Shown: positions 25,514-34,533 of the stretch, one piece after another | How positions within the stretch are numbered: position 1 is the stretch's first letter | Layout of the letters: each line of letters opens with the position of its first letter | Source: Nocardia sp. NBC_01503 | GTDB lineage: Bacteria; Actinomycetota; Actinomycetes; Mycobacteriales; Mycobacteriaceae | Direction: 5' to 3' | Length of the DNA: 64,000 bases | Assembly (NCBI RefSeq): GCF_036327755.1 | Contig: NZ_CP109596.1 | Span: 7,936,001 to 8,000,000, forward strand | Notes under the pieces: generated by a model | What the model saw: the letters and a program-made list of their open reading frames with translations, nothing else | Databases searched by the model: none | What the model was told of the DNA's origin: nothing | Position numbers and translations under genes: made by a program

Positions 25514-26397
25514 CAGTTGTAGAGGGTGCCGGTGTTCACGACGGGCTGGGCGGCGCGGTCGCCGCAGAGCACGACCAGAAGGTTGGAGACCATCGCCGCT
25601 TTGCGCTCCTCGTCGAGTTCGACCATGCCCTCGGCCGCGAGGCGCTCCAGGGCCAGGCCGACCATGCCGACCGCGCCCTCCACGATACGGGTGCGGGCGG
25701 CCACGATCTGCGAGGCCTGCTGGCGCACCAGCATGGACTGGGCGATCTCGGGGGCGTAGGCCAGGTGCGTGATGCGGGCCTCGATGACCTCGATCCCGGC
25801 GAGGTCGGTGCGTTCGCGCAGTTCGGTGGTGAGTTCCTCGGCGACGGTGCTGCCATCGCGCAGGCTGGTGCGAGTGGTGTCGTCATGCGCGTCGTACGGG
25901 TGGGTGGTGGCCAGATGCCGTACGGCCGCCTCGGACTGGGTCTCCACGTACTGTTCGTAGTCGTCGACGGCGAAGGCGGCCTTGTAGCTGTCGACCACGC
26001 GATAGACGACGACCGCGGCGATCTCGACCGGATTGCCGTCGGCCTCGTTGACCTTCAGCTTCTGGGTCTCGAAGTTCCGGACCCGCAGCGAGATATTGCG
26101 GCGGCTGCTGAACGGGGTGGCCCAGTGGAATCCGGCCTCGCTCACCGAGCCGATGTAGCGGCCGAAGAACTGAACCACCTTGGCCTGGTTGGGATTCACC
26201 ACCACGAACCCGGTGAGTACCACCACGGCCGCGATGACGGCCACGATCAGCAGCGCCACCCCACCCGGGGACGCGCCCTCATGACCGTTCTGCGCATTGC
26301 CGATGATGCCGATCGCCACCGCGACCAGAACCCCGAGCAATACCAACACCCCCAGCATCAAAAACCCGTTCACGCGGAACGCCCGGCGCATCTCCAT
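25513..26397 (-). CDS. SPFH/band-7 (stomatin-prohibitin) membrane protein
   Basis: This 294-residue protein has two N-terminal hydrophobic segments (about residues 12-33 and 46-68) followed by an SPFH domain: VVNPNQAKVVQFFGRYIGSV, then RNISLRVRNFETQKLKVNEA and NPVEIAAVVVYRVVDSYKAA. A helical region rich in Ala/Glu follows (about 190-270). SPFH proteins form membrane microdomain scaffolds and modulate proteases or stress responses. Cytoplasmic face, membrane-anchored. It is coupled to the RHH gene by a 1-nt overlap. Confidence 0.9.
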   Translation of the reverse strand: MEMRRAFRVNGFLMLGVLVLLGVLVAVAIGIIGNAQNGHEGASPGGVALLIVAVIAAVVVLTGFVVVNPNQAKVVQFFGRYIGSVSEAGFHWATPFSSRRNISLRVRNFETQKLKVNEADGNPVEIAAVVVYRVVDSYKAAFAVDDYEQYVETQSEAAVRHLATTHPYDAHDDTTRTSLRDGSTVAEELTTELRERTDLAGIEVIEARITHLAYAPEIAQSMLVRQQASQIVAARTRIVEGAVGMVGLALERLAAEGMVELDEERKAAMVSNLLVVLCGDRAAQPVVNTGTLYN

Positions 26398-26480
26398 GAC
26401 ACTCTCCTAGTATCGAAGTGATATCACGACGATAGCGCGCGAAGGGGCCGCCGCCAAGACATTTCCACCGGCGGACAGCA

Positions 26481-26515
26481 CGGCGGCCCGTGATCGACGT
26501 GATCACGGGCCGCCG
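26481..26515 (-). terminator. Terminator of the flavin oxidase gene
   Basis: A perfect 15-bp stem (CGGCGGCCCGTGATC and complement) around a 5-nt loop starts 12 nt after the stop codon at 26527. Confidence 0.8.
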
Positions 26516-26526
26516 GGTCCGCACCC

Positions 26527-27882
26527 TCAGCGCGGCGCGATATTGCGGTTGAAGCGGAACATGTTCTGCGCGTCGTACTCGGACTTGAGCGCGGTCAGCC
26601 GCGCATAGGTCGCGTCCGAATAGGCCGCGCGAGTCTGCTCGGCCTGTTCCCCGCCGCCGTAGAGGAAGTTCAGATTCCGGCCGATGGTCCAGGGCTCCAC
26701 CGTCTTTCGAATACGCTCCAGCCCCGCGGCCACCGCCCGATCATCGGAGCCCGGCAACGCGATCGCCCGGGCGACATACTCGGCCGCACGGTGATCCACG
26801 GCGCTGGCGACCGGACCGGGACGGCGCAGCGCACCGCCCATATGCCGGAATCCGGCGACGACCGACAGAGCCGATCCCGGACCGGTGGCCTCCAGGAAGG
26901 CGTCGGTGGCATCGGCGGGCAGCTCCGAGAGCAGGGCGTTGGTGCCGGTGTACGGATGCGGGTGCGGCGGATCACTGTGGATCGCATGGGAATCGGTGTA
27001 CGACATAACCCTCAGGTTGTCGGTGAAACGTTCGCCGATCGCGCGCAGCGGCGCTACCAGGCGCTCACCCTCGGCCGCCGATCCGGTGTAGGCCAGGGCC
27101 ACCGTGGCCAGGTAGCGCCCGCGCAGCTGCGGCGGCACCTGCGGGATATCGGGTGCGGCCATCATGGTGATGGCGGAGGTGAGCTGTTCGGGCAGATCGG
27201 TGGTCCACAGCCGCCAAGCCTCCAGGGCCTGCGGCACCAGCGCGGCATCGAATTGCAGCTGGCCACCGTAAACCGTTGTGACCGGCACCAATTCGAGCTC
27301 CAGCGCGGTCACCACGCCGAAGTTCCCGACGGTGCCGAGCACCGCGCCGAAGAGTTCGTCACCGGACTCCAGACGGCGCAGGCGACCGTCCGCGGTGACC
27401 AGTTCGATGGCGCGCACATGGTCTGCGGCATAACCGAATTCGCGGGCCAGCAGGCCGATGCCACCGCCGAGGGTGTAGCCCACGACACCGACGGAATTCG
27501 AGGAGCCGTTCAGCGGGGCCAGGCCGTGCGCCGCGGCCGCCTCGATCAGCTGACCGGCCCGCACCCCGGCCGCGACGCGGGCGGTGCGGGTGGCGGCATC
27601 TATCCGGATATCGGTCAGCTGCCGGGTGTTGATGAGAACTCCCCCGTCGGCGGGCACCGACAGGCCGTGTCCGGTGGCCTGCACGGCGACCGGAAGTCCG
27701 TGCCGGGCGGCGTACTCCACGGCGGCGCGGACATCCTCGGCGTGCGCGGCGGTGACGACGATCGCGGGGCGATGGGTGTACGCGGTCTGGAATCCGGCGA
27801 TCTCGGCGTCGTAGCCGCTGTCGCCCGGCTGCCGGACCGCACCGGTGGTGGCGGGCAGTTCGATATTCGCGTTCTTCGTCAT
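26527..27882 (-). CDS. FAD-dependent oxidase, berberine-bridge-enzyme type
   Basis: This 451-residue protein is of the PCMH/VAO flavoprotein fold. The FAD-binding domain (about residues 35-205) includes VAVQATGHGLSVPADGGVLI; its His is at the usual covalent FAD attachment position. GGGIGLLAREFGYAADHV and GTVGNFGVVTALELELVPV also fit. The C-terminal BBE segment ends EYDAQNMFRFNRNIAP. Such enzymes oxidise alcohols, sugars or secondary metabolites; the substrate is unknown. ATG 27882 (MTKNANIELP) has 22 unlikely codons upstream. Divergent from a LysR regulator, which probably controls it. Confidence 0.88.
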   Translation of the reverse strand: MTKNANIELPATTGAVRQPGDSGYDAEIAGFQTAYTHRPAIVVTAAHAEDVRAAVEYAARHGLPVAVQATGHGLSVPADGGVLINTRQLTDIRIDAATRTARVAAGVRAGQLIEAAAAHGLAPLNGSSNSVGVVGYTLGGGIGLLAREFGYAADHVRAIELVTADGRLRRLESGDELFGAVLGTVGNFGVVTALELELVPVTTVYGGQLQFDAALVPQALEAWRLWTTDLPEQLTSAITMMAAPDIPQVPPQLRGRYLATVALAYTGSAAEGERLVAPLRAIGERFTDNLRVMSYTDSHAIHSDPPHPHPYTGTNALLSELPADATDAFLEATGPGSALSVVAGFRHMGGALRRPGPVASAVDHRAAEYVARAIALPGSDDRAVAAGLERIRKTVEPWTIGRNLNFLYGGGEQAEQTRAAYSDATYARLTALKSEYDAQNMFRFNRNIAPR

Positions 27883-27953
27883 GGCTTCGACTCTGCCCCC
27901 GACGGATTGAGAACTCCAACAGATAGTTTTTCTTATAGCTAGAATCAACGGTT

Positions 27954-28877
27954 ATGGAACTCCGTCAGCTGCGCTACTTCGTCACCGTCGCAGAGGAGGC
28001 CAACTTCACCCGCGCCGCGGCCCGCCTGCACCTGGCCCAGCCGGGTTTGAGCGCGCAGATCCGGCAGCTGGAACGCGAACTGGGACAACAACTTCTGGAT
28101 CGCTCCACGCGTTCGGTCAGCCTCACCCCGGTGGGTGCGGCGGTGCTGCCGCACGCCAGGGCCGCACTGGAGGCCGCCGAGCGGATCAGCCACACCGTCG
28201 ACGAGTTCACCGGACTACTGCGCGGGCATGTGCGTGTCGGCATGATCTCCGGCGCCGCCAATGACGAGGTCGACTTCGCGCGGGTGCTGGCCGAATACCA
28301 TCGCGATCATCCGCAGATCGCCATCTCGCTCACCGAGGACACCTCGGAGAACATGTACGCGGCACTGCGGCACGGCGAACTCGATATCGCGCTACTCGGA
28401 CTCACCGGTGACGACCTCGATCCGGAGGTCGCACTGGAGACGGTCTTCGATTCGGTCATTGTCGCGGCGGTGGCGGCCGATGCCACCGGATTCGGTGATC
28501 GCATCACCCTCGCCGAGTTGTGCGAGCACCAGCTCATCTGCCTGCCGCGCGGTACCGGCATTCGCGGATCGCTCGAAAACGCTTGCACGGCAGCCGGATT
28601 GACTCCACAGGTGGCATTCGAGGGTGCCGCGCCACCCCTGCTGCTGCGACTGGCCCGGTATGGACTCGGCGTGGCGGTGGTACCGCCGTTGCGGGCGGCG
28701 GATGCGGCCGCGCTCGGGGTGCGCATGGTCGATATCGATCCCCCGATTCGCGGACGACTGGCCCTGGCATGGAACCGGGATCGCCAGCTGAGCCCGGCCG
28801 CGAAGGTACTGCTGGGACAGGTCCGGATCGCCATGGGCGGCTGGAAGGGTGAGGAGACCATCTTCGTAGAGCGATAG
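27954..28877 (+). CDS. LysR-family transcriptional regulator
   Basis: This 307-residue LysR regulator starts MELRQLRYFVTVAEEANFTR and continues through the winged-helix DNA-binding domain (AARLHLAQPGLSAQIRQLER) to about residue 65. A periplasmic-binding-like effector domain (about 90-295) follows. It is divergent from the flavin oxidase gene with a 71-bp AT-rich gap, the usual LysR regulator-target layout. The inducer is unknown. Confidence 0.92.
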   Translation: MELRQLRYFVTVAEEANFTRAAARLHLAQPGLSAQIRQLERELGQQLLDRSTRSVSLTPVGAAVLPHARAALEAAERISHTVDEFTGLLRGHVRVGMISGAANDEVDFARVLAEYHRDHPQIAISLTEDTSENMYAALRHGELDIALLGLTGDDLDPEVALETVFDSVIVAAVAADATGFGDRITLAELCEHQLICLPRGTGIRGSLENACTAAGLTPQVAFEGAAPPLLLRLARYGLGVAVVPPLRAADAAALGVRMVDIDPPIRGRLALAWNRDRQLSPAAKVLLGQVRIAMGGWKGEETIFVER

Positions 28878-28900
28878 CGCACCACCTTACATACCCAATA

Positions 28901-28944
28901 CTTCCCTAACCTTCCCTATTGAAATGTCAGATAGGGAAGGTTAG
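28901..28944. promoter_or_regulatory. 14-bp perfect inverted repeat plus an extra half-site: candidate operator
   Basis: CTAACCTTCCCTAT (28906-28919) and its exact complement (28931-28944) flank an 11-nt spacer. A further direct half-site CTTCCCTAA lies at 28901-28909. It ends 10 nt before the start codon of the HTH gene, so it would overlap that gene's promoter. Most likely the autoregulatory site of the HTH protein. Confidence 0.7.
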
Positions 28945-28954
28945 AGTATTTCAC

Positions 28955-29386
28955 GTGAACGATCGCCTGTACTCCGCGGAGGAAGTCGCCGAACGCCTCG
29001 GCCTACACGTGCGCACCGTGCGCGGCTATGTCCGCGAGGGCAAGCTCCCCGCGGTGCGCATCGGTAAGCAGTACCGCATCGCGCACGCGGATCTGGAAGC
29101 CTTCACCGGCCGACCTGTTCCGGATGCGTTGCGCGAGAGCGTCTCTCGCGAGCGCCATGCCGAGGTGTCGAGCATTGTCGAGGTCGACGCAGTGGACCGA
29201 GCGACGGTCGATCGAATGTCCACCCTGCTCACGGGGGCTACCGGCAACCGGCAGGCCGGTGACGAACCACTGCGGTTCCAGACCTTCTACGACGCCGAAC
29301 GCGCCCGGCTCAAGATCATCATCGTGGGCGGCCTGGGTGAGACGGCCCGGCTGCTCGAATACCTGGAAGGGGTGCTCACCTCATGA
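28955..29386 (+). CDS. Excisionase/MerR-type HTH DNA-binding protein
   Basis: This 143-residue protein has an N-terminal excisionase-like winged HTH: LYSAEEVAERLGLHVRTVRG then YVREGKLPAVRIGKQYRIAH, about residues 4-52. The C-terminal region of about 80 residues (RFQTFYDAERARLKIIIVGG) I do not recognise; it may bind a ligand. GTG 28955 places the HTH at the N-terminus and leaves the operator-like inverted repeat just upstream. Its stop overlaps the ATG of an alpha/beta hydrolase gene (ATGA), so the two are co-translated. Confidence 0.85.
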   Translation: MNDRLYSAEEVAERLGLHVRTVRGYVREGKLPAVRIGKQYRIAHADLEAFTGRPVPDALRESVSRERHAEVSSIVEVDAVDRATVDRMSTLLTGATGNRQAGDEPLRFQTFYDAERARLKIIIVGGLGETARLLEYLEGVLTS

Positions 29387-30264
29387 GCACGACAGACACC
29401 ACCCGACCCATCGCATCCATCTACAAATCCGCCGCCGGTGCCGCCGCCATCGCGGAACAGTATCGAGAGGTATTGCGCACCTGGCCGATTCCGTCGGAGC
29501 GACTGCTGGTGCCGACCCGCGAGGGCGACACCTTCGTCATCGCCAGCGGACCGCGCGAGGCACCGCCGCTGGTGCTGCTACACGGGTCCGGCGCCAACTC
29601 GGGCATGTGGCGAGGCGATATCGCCTCCTGGGCAAAGGAATTCCGGGTGTATGGCGTCGATATGGTCGGCGAGCCCGGCGGCAGCGCACCATCACGCCCG
29701 GTATTGGGGTCCGAGGCGGTCGCGCTCTGGCTCGACGACGTGCTTGCGGGCCTGGGTGTTTCGAGCACCGCCATCGCCGCGATCTCACTCGGCGGGTGGA
29801 CCGCGCTGGATTACGCCATCCGCCGCCCCGAGCGCGTCACCCAACTGGCACTGCTGTGCCCCGGCGGTGTCGGCAAGCAGCGCTATGGCTGGATATTGAG
29901 GGCCATCGTCCCCCGCCTGTTCGACCGCCACGACCCGCACAGCTCGGCGCGCACGGTCACCGGCCTCGAGGGTGCGCACCTGGATGCGGTGGTGGATGAG
30001 ATCGTACTCACCTTCACCCACTTCAATCCGCGCCGGGAACGGCTGCCGCCCTTCACCGATGCGCAATTGCGCGGCCTCAACATGCCGGTCCTGGCCGTCG
30101 CCGGCGATCGGGACGTCATGTTCGACTCGGCCGAAACCGCCCGCCGCATAACCCGTTCCGTTCCCGATGCCACGGTTCGAGTCCTGCCCGGCGTAGGTCA
30201 CGCCATCCTCGGTCAGACCGATCTGGTGCTGGACTTCCTGCTCGAACACCTCGGCCGGAGCTGA
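29383..30264 (+). CDS. Alpha/beta-fold hydrolase
   Basis: This 293-residue hydrolase has the oxyanion segment LVLLHGSGANSGMWRGDIAS (about residues 63-82), nucleophile Ser in AAISLGGWTALDYA (A-I-S-L-G in place of the strict G-X-S-X-G), acid in VAGDRDVMF (about 245) and His in GVGHAILGQ (about 275). The triad is complete, so esterase, lactonase or C-C hydrolase activity is likely; the substrate is unknown. Its start overlaps the upstream HTH gene by 4 nt, indicating regulation by that protein. Confidence 0.9.
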   Translation: MSTTDTTRPIASIYKSAAGAAAIAEQYREVLRTWPIPSERLLVPTREGDTFVIASGPREAPPLVLLHGSGANSGMWRGDIASWAKEFRVYGVDMVGEPGGSAPSRPVLGSEAVALWLDDVLAGLGVSSTAIAAISLGGWTALDYAIRRPERVTQLALLCPGGVGKQRYGWILRAIVPRLFDRHDPHSSARTVTGLEGAHLDAVVDEIVLTFTHFNPRRERLPPFTDAQLRGLNMPVLAVAGDRDVMFDSAETARRITRSVPDATVRVLPGVGHAILGQTDLVLDFLLEHLGRS

Positions 30265-30446
30265 CCGCGGCGACCGGCCGCTTCGATGCCACGGCGAAAC
30301 GCCGCCACGCCGCACGACGCCACGCCGGAATCCCGCACTTCCAAGTGGATCTGCCACCGGCCGCCCGCCCCGCGATCTCTGGAATGGGCCACCCGACCAC
30401 GCGGACGAATTCCGCTGCACGAACCCGTCATCCCCTCCGTACGCAC

Positions 30447-30479
30447 CAGCCCCCGCGCCGAAGCTCGGAGCGGGGGCTG
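30447..30479 (-). terminator. Terminator of the amino-acid ABC operon
   Basis: CAGCCCCCGC and GCGGGGGCTG form a perfect 10-bp stem with a 13-nt loop, 15 nt beyond the ABC ATPase stop (30495, minus strand). Confidence 0.75.
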
Positions 30480-30494
30480 AAAGGCGTTGTCTCG

Positions 30495-31292
30495 CTACAG
30501 GATGCGAGACAGGAATGCCTTGGTGCGGTCATGCTGCGGGTTGGCCAGCACCTCGCGGGGGTTGCCCGCCTCGACGACCACGCCGGCGTCCATGAAGACC
30601 AGCTGATCGGCGACCTCGCGGGCGAAGCCCATTTCGTGCGTCACCACGATCATCGTCATACCGTCGGCCGCCAGTTCGCGCATGACGCCCAGCACCTCAC
30701 CGACGAGCTCCGGATCGAGCGCCGAGGTGGGCTCGTCGAAGAGCATCAGTTTGGGATCCATGGCCAGTGCGCGGGCGATGGCGACACGCTGCTGCTGACC
30801 GCCCGACAACTGCGCCGGATACGAATCGGCCTTGTCCGCCAGGCCGACTCGATCCAGCAGCGTGCGGGCGCGAGCGATCGCATCAGCCTTCTTGAGCTTC
30901 TTCACCTGGGTGGGTGCCTCGATGACATTCTCTAGCACCGTGCGATGCGGGAAGAGGTTGAAATGCTGGAACACCATGCCGATATCGCGGCGCTGGCGGG
31001 CCGCGTCGCGCGGAGGCATCTCGTAGAGTTTGCCGGCCTTCTCGCGGTAGCCGACGAGATCGCCGTCCACATACAGCCTTCCGGCGTTCACAACCTCCAG
31101 ATGGTTGATGCAGCGCAGGAAAGTGGATTTGCCGGAGCCGGACGGCCCGATGAGGCACATCACCTCACCGCGCTTCACCTCCAGCGAAATCCCTTTCAGC
31201 ACATTGAGAGCGCCGAAGTTCTTGCATACCCGGTCGGCACGCACCATCGGCATCGAAGAATCACTGATACTCGAAGAATCGTTGGTACTCAA
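30495..31292 (-). CDS. Polar amino-acid ABC transporter ATP-binding protein
   Basis: This 265-residue ATPase is of the glutamine/glutamate (GlnQ/HisP) class. It has Walker A LIGPSGSGKSTFLRCINHLE (about residue 51), the signature LSGGQQQRVAIARALAMDP, Walker B LMLFDEPTSALDPELVGEVL and the switch His in VVTHEMGFAREVAD. It energises the permease encoded just upstream, with which it overlaps by 4 nt (ATGA). Last gene of a binding protein-permease-ATPase operon. Substrate not certain: glutamate, glutamine or another polar amino acid. Confidence 0.93.
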   Translation of the reverse strand: MSTNDSSSISDSSMPMVRADRVCKNFGALNVLKGISLEVKRGEVMCLIGPSGSGKSTFLRCINHLEVVNAGRLYVDGDLVGYREKAGKLYEMPPRDAARQRRDIGMVFQHFNLFPHRTVLENVIEAPTQVKKLKKADAIARARTLLDRVGLADKADSYPAQLSGGQQQRVAIARALAMDPKLMLFDEPTSALDPELVGEVLGVMRELAADGMTMIVVTHEMGFAREVADQLVFMDAGVVVEAGNPREVLANPQHDRTKAFLSRIL

Positions 31293-32245
31293 TGCCCTTC
31301 CACCCCCGAACGCTGCTGCACAGCCGCCAATGCCCGCAACTGCTTACCGGTCAGCTTGCGCGAGGAACCGCGCGAGTAATACCGCTCCAGATAGAACTGG
31401 CCCACCATGAGCACACTGGTGACCGCGAGGTACCAGGTGGCCGCGACCAGCAGCAGCGGAATCGGCTGGAAGTTCACGCCGTAGATATCGCGCGCCCGGC
31501 CGTACAGGTCGGTGGTGAGCGGGATGGCGGTGACCAGCGAGGTGGTCTTGAGCATGGAGATCAGCTCATTGCCGGTGGGCGGGATGATGACGCGCATGGC
31601 CTGCGGCAGCACCGTGCGGGTCATGGTCTGCGACCACGACATGCCCAGCGCCGTCGACGCCTCACGTTGTCCGTCGTCCACGGAATTGATTCCGGCACGG
31701 ACGATTTCGGCCATGTACGCGGCCTCGTTCAATCCCAGGCCGATCATGGCGAAGAAGAACGGCGCGGACCAGTGCTGTACATCGAAGTGCGCGAACGAGG
31801 GCCCGAACGGCACGCCGACGGTGATCGTCTTGTACAGCGACGGGAACAGGCCCCAGAACACCAACTGCACGTATACGGGGGTGCCGCGGAAGATCCACAG
31901 GTACGCCCACGCCACCGAGCGCAGCACCGGATTCGGCGAGAGCCGCATGACCGCCAGCAGCACGCCGAGCAGCACGCCGATGGCCATGGCCAGCACCGTC
32001 AGCTCGAGGGTGATCAGCGCGCCCTGGGCGATCTTCCTGTCCAGCAGGTATTTACCGTAGGTGTCCCAGTGATAGGCCGGGTTCGTCTTGGCCCCGTAGA
32101 GGAACAGTGCCACCAGTGCCAGCAGCACCGTCGCGGCGATCCACCGGCCCGGCCGACGCAGCGGAATCGCTTTGATCGGCTCGGGCTCGGTGGATTTCGC
32201 GACCGTCACAGCCGAGGCTGCGGAATTGGTCTCGTCCTGTGACAT
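31289..32245 (-). CDS. Polar amino-acid ABC transporter permease
   Basis: This 318-residue membrane protein of the HisM/GlnP family has a soluble 35-residue N-terminus, a first helix (about 38-58), then the transport core: GALITLELTVLAMAIGVLLG, WIFRGTPVYVQLVFWGLF and the EAA loop AGINSVDDGQREASTALGMS. The next conserved segment is LPQAMRVIIPPTGNELISML. A single permease gene suggests a homodimer. It is flanked by its ATPase (overlapping) and its binding protein (10 nt upstream). Confidence 0.93.
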   Translation of the reverse strand: MSQDETNSAASAVTVAKSTEPEPIKAIPLRRPGRWIAATVLLALVALFLYGAKTNPAYHWDTYGKYLLDRKIAQGALITLELTVLAMAIGVLLGVLLAVMRLSPNPVLRSVAWAYLWIFRGTPVYVQLVFWGLFPSLYKTITVGVPFGPSFAHFDVQHWSAPFFFAMIGLGLNEAAYMAEIVRAGINSVDDGQREASTALGMSWSQTMTRTVLPQAMRVIIPPTGNELISMLKTTSLVTAIPLTTDLYGRARDIYGVNFQPIPLLLVAATWYLAVTSVLMVGQFYLERYYSRGSSRKLTGKQLRALAAVQQRSGVEGH

Positions 32246-32254
32246 GGCGGTTTA

Positions 32255-33163
32255 TCAGCCCTGCGCTCCGTTGATGACCGACTTGGCGATCACACCGTCC
32301 TGCACGCCCCAGTTCTCGGCGATCTTCTTGTACTGACCGTTGTCGATCAGGTACTGCACGGCCTCCTGCAGCACCGGGCCCAGCGCGGAACCCTTCTTGA
32401 CCGGCCAGCCGTACGGCGCGGAGTCGAACATGGCGCCCGAGGGCTCGATGGTGTCCTGGTTCTGCTTGATCGCGTACGCGGTCACCGGCGAGTCGGCGGA
32501 CATGGCGTCGACCTGACCGTTGACCAGTGCGGTGGCCGCGGCGCTCTGCTCGTCGTAGGCGACCTTGGTGATCTCCGGCTTACCGGCGGCGACGCAGGCC
32601 GCGCTCTTGGCCGGAATCTCGTCGGTGTCCTGAACGGTGGTGCGCTGCACCGCGACTCGCTTACCGCAGGCATTGTTCGGGTCGACCGTCTTCCCCTTCT
32701 GCTGGGCCCACTGGCTGCCCGCGGTGAAGTAGGTGACGAAGTCGGCGGTCTTCTCGCGCTCCTTGTTATCGGTGAACGAGGACATGCCGAGGTTGTAGGT
32801 ACCGGCCTCGATACCCGGGATGATCTTCTCGAAATCGGCTTCCTTGTAATCGGCCGTCAGACCGAGCACCTTGGCCACCGCGTCCATCAGGTCCACGTCG
32901 TAGCCGACGATCTTGCCGGTGCCCGGATCCTTGTACTCGTTCGGCGAGTAGGGGGTGTTCACGCCGACCAGCAGCTTGCCCGCGCTCTTGATATCCGCGG
33001 GCACCTTGGCGGCGATGGTGTCGACCTTGGCCACATCCACCTTGGCCACATCGGGCGCGTTGGAATCCGAGTTGCTGGTACACGCGGTCAGCACCAGGGC
33101 GCCACCCGCGACTACGCAGGCGGCCCGCAGGGCACGCCCGCGGAGAGAGTTACGAACAGACAC
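32255..33163 (-). CDS. Polar amino-acid ABC transporter substrate-binding lipoprotein
   Basis: This 302-residue family-3 solute-binding protein has a lipoprotein signal (VSVRNSLRGRALRAACVVAG then LVLTAC, lipid-modified Cys28). Domain hallmarks are GVNTPYSPNEYKDPGTGKIV, GYDVDLMDAVAKVLGL and DFEKIIPGIEAGTYNLGMSS. GTG 33163 is chosen over a longer frame because GGAGGA lies 5 nt upstream and the signal peptide then starts correctly. First gene of the operon with permease and ATPase. Confidence 0.93.
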   Translation of the reverse strand: MSVRNSLRGRALRAACVVAGGALVLTACTSNSDSNAPDVAKVDVAKVDTIAAKVPADIKSAGKLLVGVNTPYSPNEYKDPGTGKIVGYDVDLMDAVAKVLGLTADYKEADFEKIIPGIEAGTYNLGMSSFTDNKEREKTADFVTYFTAGSQWAQQKGKTVDPNNACGKRVAVQRTTVQDTDEIPAKSAACVAAGKPEITKVAYDEQSAAATALVNGQVDAMSADSPVTAYAIKQNQDTIEPSGAMFDSAPYGWPVKKGSALGPVLQEAVQYLIDNGQYKKIAENWGVQDGVIAKSVINGAQG

Positions 33164-33317
33164 AGCAGTCCTCCACAGTTCGGTCACGCGACATCCGGAC
33201 GTCGCCCGCCGTTTTGAAATGTAGGCGAGTCGTACATTCCATGCCGGTCGGTAACCGAACATTAATCGGCGACACGCCGCAGCGTGGCCGATACACGCCC
33301 GGTTCCGGAAGTGCGCT

Positions 33318-34403
33318 TCACCAGCGGTGCAGCCGGGCGCGCACCTGCTCGGTGAATTCGGTGGTAGATGCTAACCCACCCAAATCGGATGTGGCGACTC
33401 CGGCCCGCAACGTCTCGGCTACCCCATGTTCAATCCGCTCGGCCACCCGTCGCAGCGCACTGTGTGAATAACGGGTCGCCAGCCAGCGCAGCAGCAGCGC
33501 GGCGGAGAGCATGAGCGCCACCGGATTCGCGCGATTGTGCCCGGTGAGGGTGGGCGCGGCACCGTGTACGGCCTGCGCCATGGCCTGGTCATCCGAGCAG
33601 TTCAACGAGGGCGCCAGACCCAGCGAACCACTCAGCTCACCGGCCAGGTCCGAGAGGATGTCACCGAAGAGGTTCTCGGTGACGATCACGTCGTAATCCC
33701 CCGGCGCGCGCACCAGATGTGCCGCCGCGGCATCGACGTGCTCATCGTTCACCTCGATATCCGGATACTCCGTGGCGATCTCGTAGCACACGTCCCGGAA
33801 CAGGCCCATGGTCACCGGCAGCACATTCGCCTTGTGCACGATGGTGACCCGCTTGCGCCGATTACTCGCGCCATCGAAGCCCAGCCGTGCGACACGCTCG
33901 ATGGCCGAACGGGTGAACACGCCGATGGCCATGGCCATATCGGCGGTCGGCCGGAACTCGCCGGAGCCGGTGAACATATTGCGATCGGCGTACAGGCCCT
34001 CGCTGTTCTCCCGCACGATGATCAGATCCATCTCCGGCGCGACCGAGCGCACACCCTCGATGGTGCGCGACGGGCGCAGGTTTCCGTACAGACCGAAGCG
34101 TTTGCGCACCGCACCGGCGGGCGGCAGGCCGAGGCGATGCTCGGCGGCGTACGACGCATTGTCGTGCGGGCCCATGATCCAGCCCTCCAGACCCTCCAGG
34201 GTCTTCAGCGTCGACTCGGGCATGGGATCACCGAACTCCGCGATCGCGGTGTGACCGATGGGCAACGGCACCCACTCCACCGCGGTCAGACCGACCACCT
34301 CGAAGGCATCGTCCACCACATCGCGGGTCGCCCGCACGATCTCCGGGCCGATGCCGTCACCCTCGATCAGGCCCAGCCGGAGCCGAGTCTCGCTGTCGCT
34401 CAT
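33318..34403 (-). CDS. Isocitrate/tartrate-type beta-decarboxylating dehydrogenase
   Basis: This 361-residue NAD(P)-dependent dehydrogenase of the isocitrate/isopropylmalate family begins LRLGLIEGDGIGPEIVRATR and contains YGNLRPSRTIEGVRS, DLIIVRENSEGLYAD, VHKANVLPVTMGLF and TENLFGDILSDLAGELSGSL. RENSEG is closer to isocitrate, homoisocitrate or tartrate dehydrogenases than to LeuB (RELTGG), so this is probably not the leucine enzyme. ATG 34403 has GAGG 9 nt upstream; ATG 34412 is an alternative. The metal-binding Asp residues are present. Divergent from a thioredoxin gene. Confidence 0.85.
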   Translation of the reverse strand: MSDSETRLRLGLIEGDGIGPEIVRATRDVVDDAFEVVGLTAVEWVPLPIGHTAIAEFGDPMPESTLKTLEGLEGWIMGPHDNASYAAEHRLGLPPAGAVRKRFGLYGNLRPSRTIEGVRSVAPEMDLIIVRENSEGLYADRNMFTGSGEFRPTADMAMAIGVFTRSAIERVARLGFDGASNRRKRVTIVHKANVLPVTMGLFRDVCYEIATEYPDIEVNDEHVDAAAAHLVRAPGDYDVIVTENLFGDILSDLAGELSGSLGLAPSLNCSDDQAMAQAVHGAAPTLTGHNRANPVALMLSAALLLRWLATRYSHSALRRVAERIEHGVAETLRAGVATSDLGGLASTTEFTEQVRARLHRW

Positions 34404-34533
34404 GGCAGTCATCCTCGCGCAAACACCACGGCGACCATGCGGCGGCACGCGGTTGGCGACTACCGTAGTGGGTAAAGGGAAGAGAACGCGACGGCCCGGT
34501 GTTGGACCGGGAAAATCGACATGAGAGGACGTC

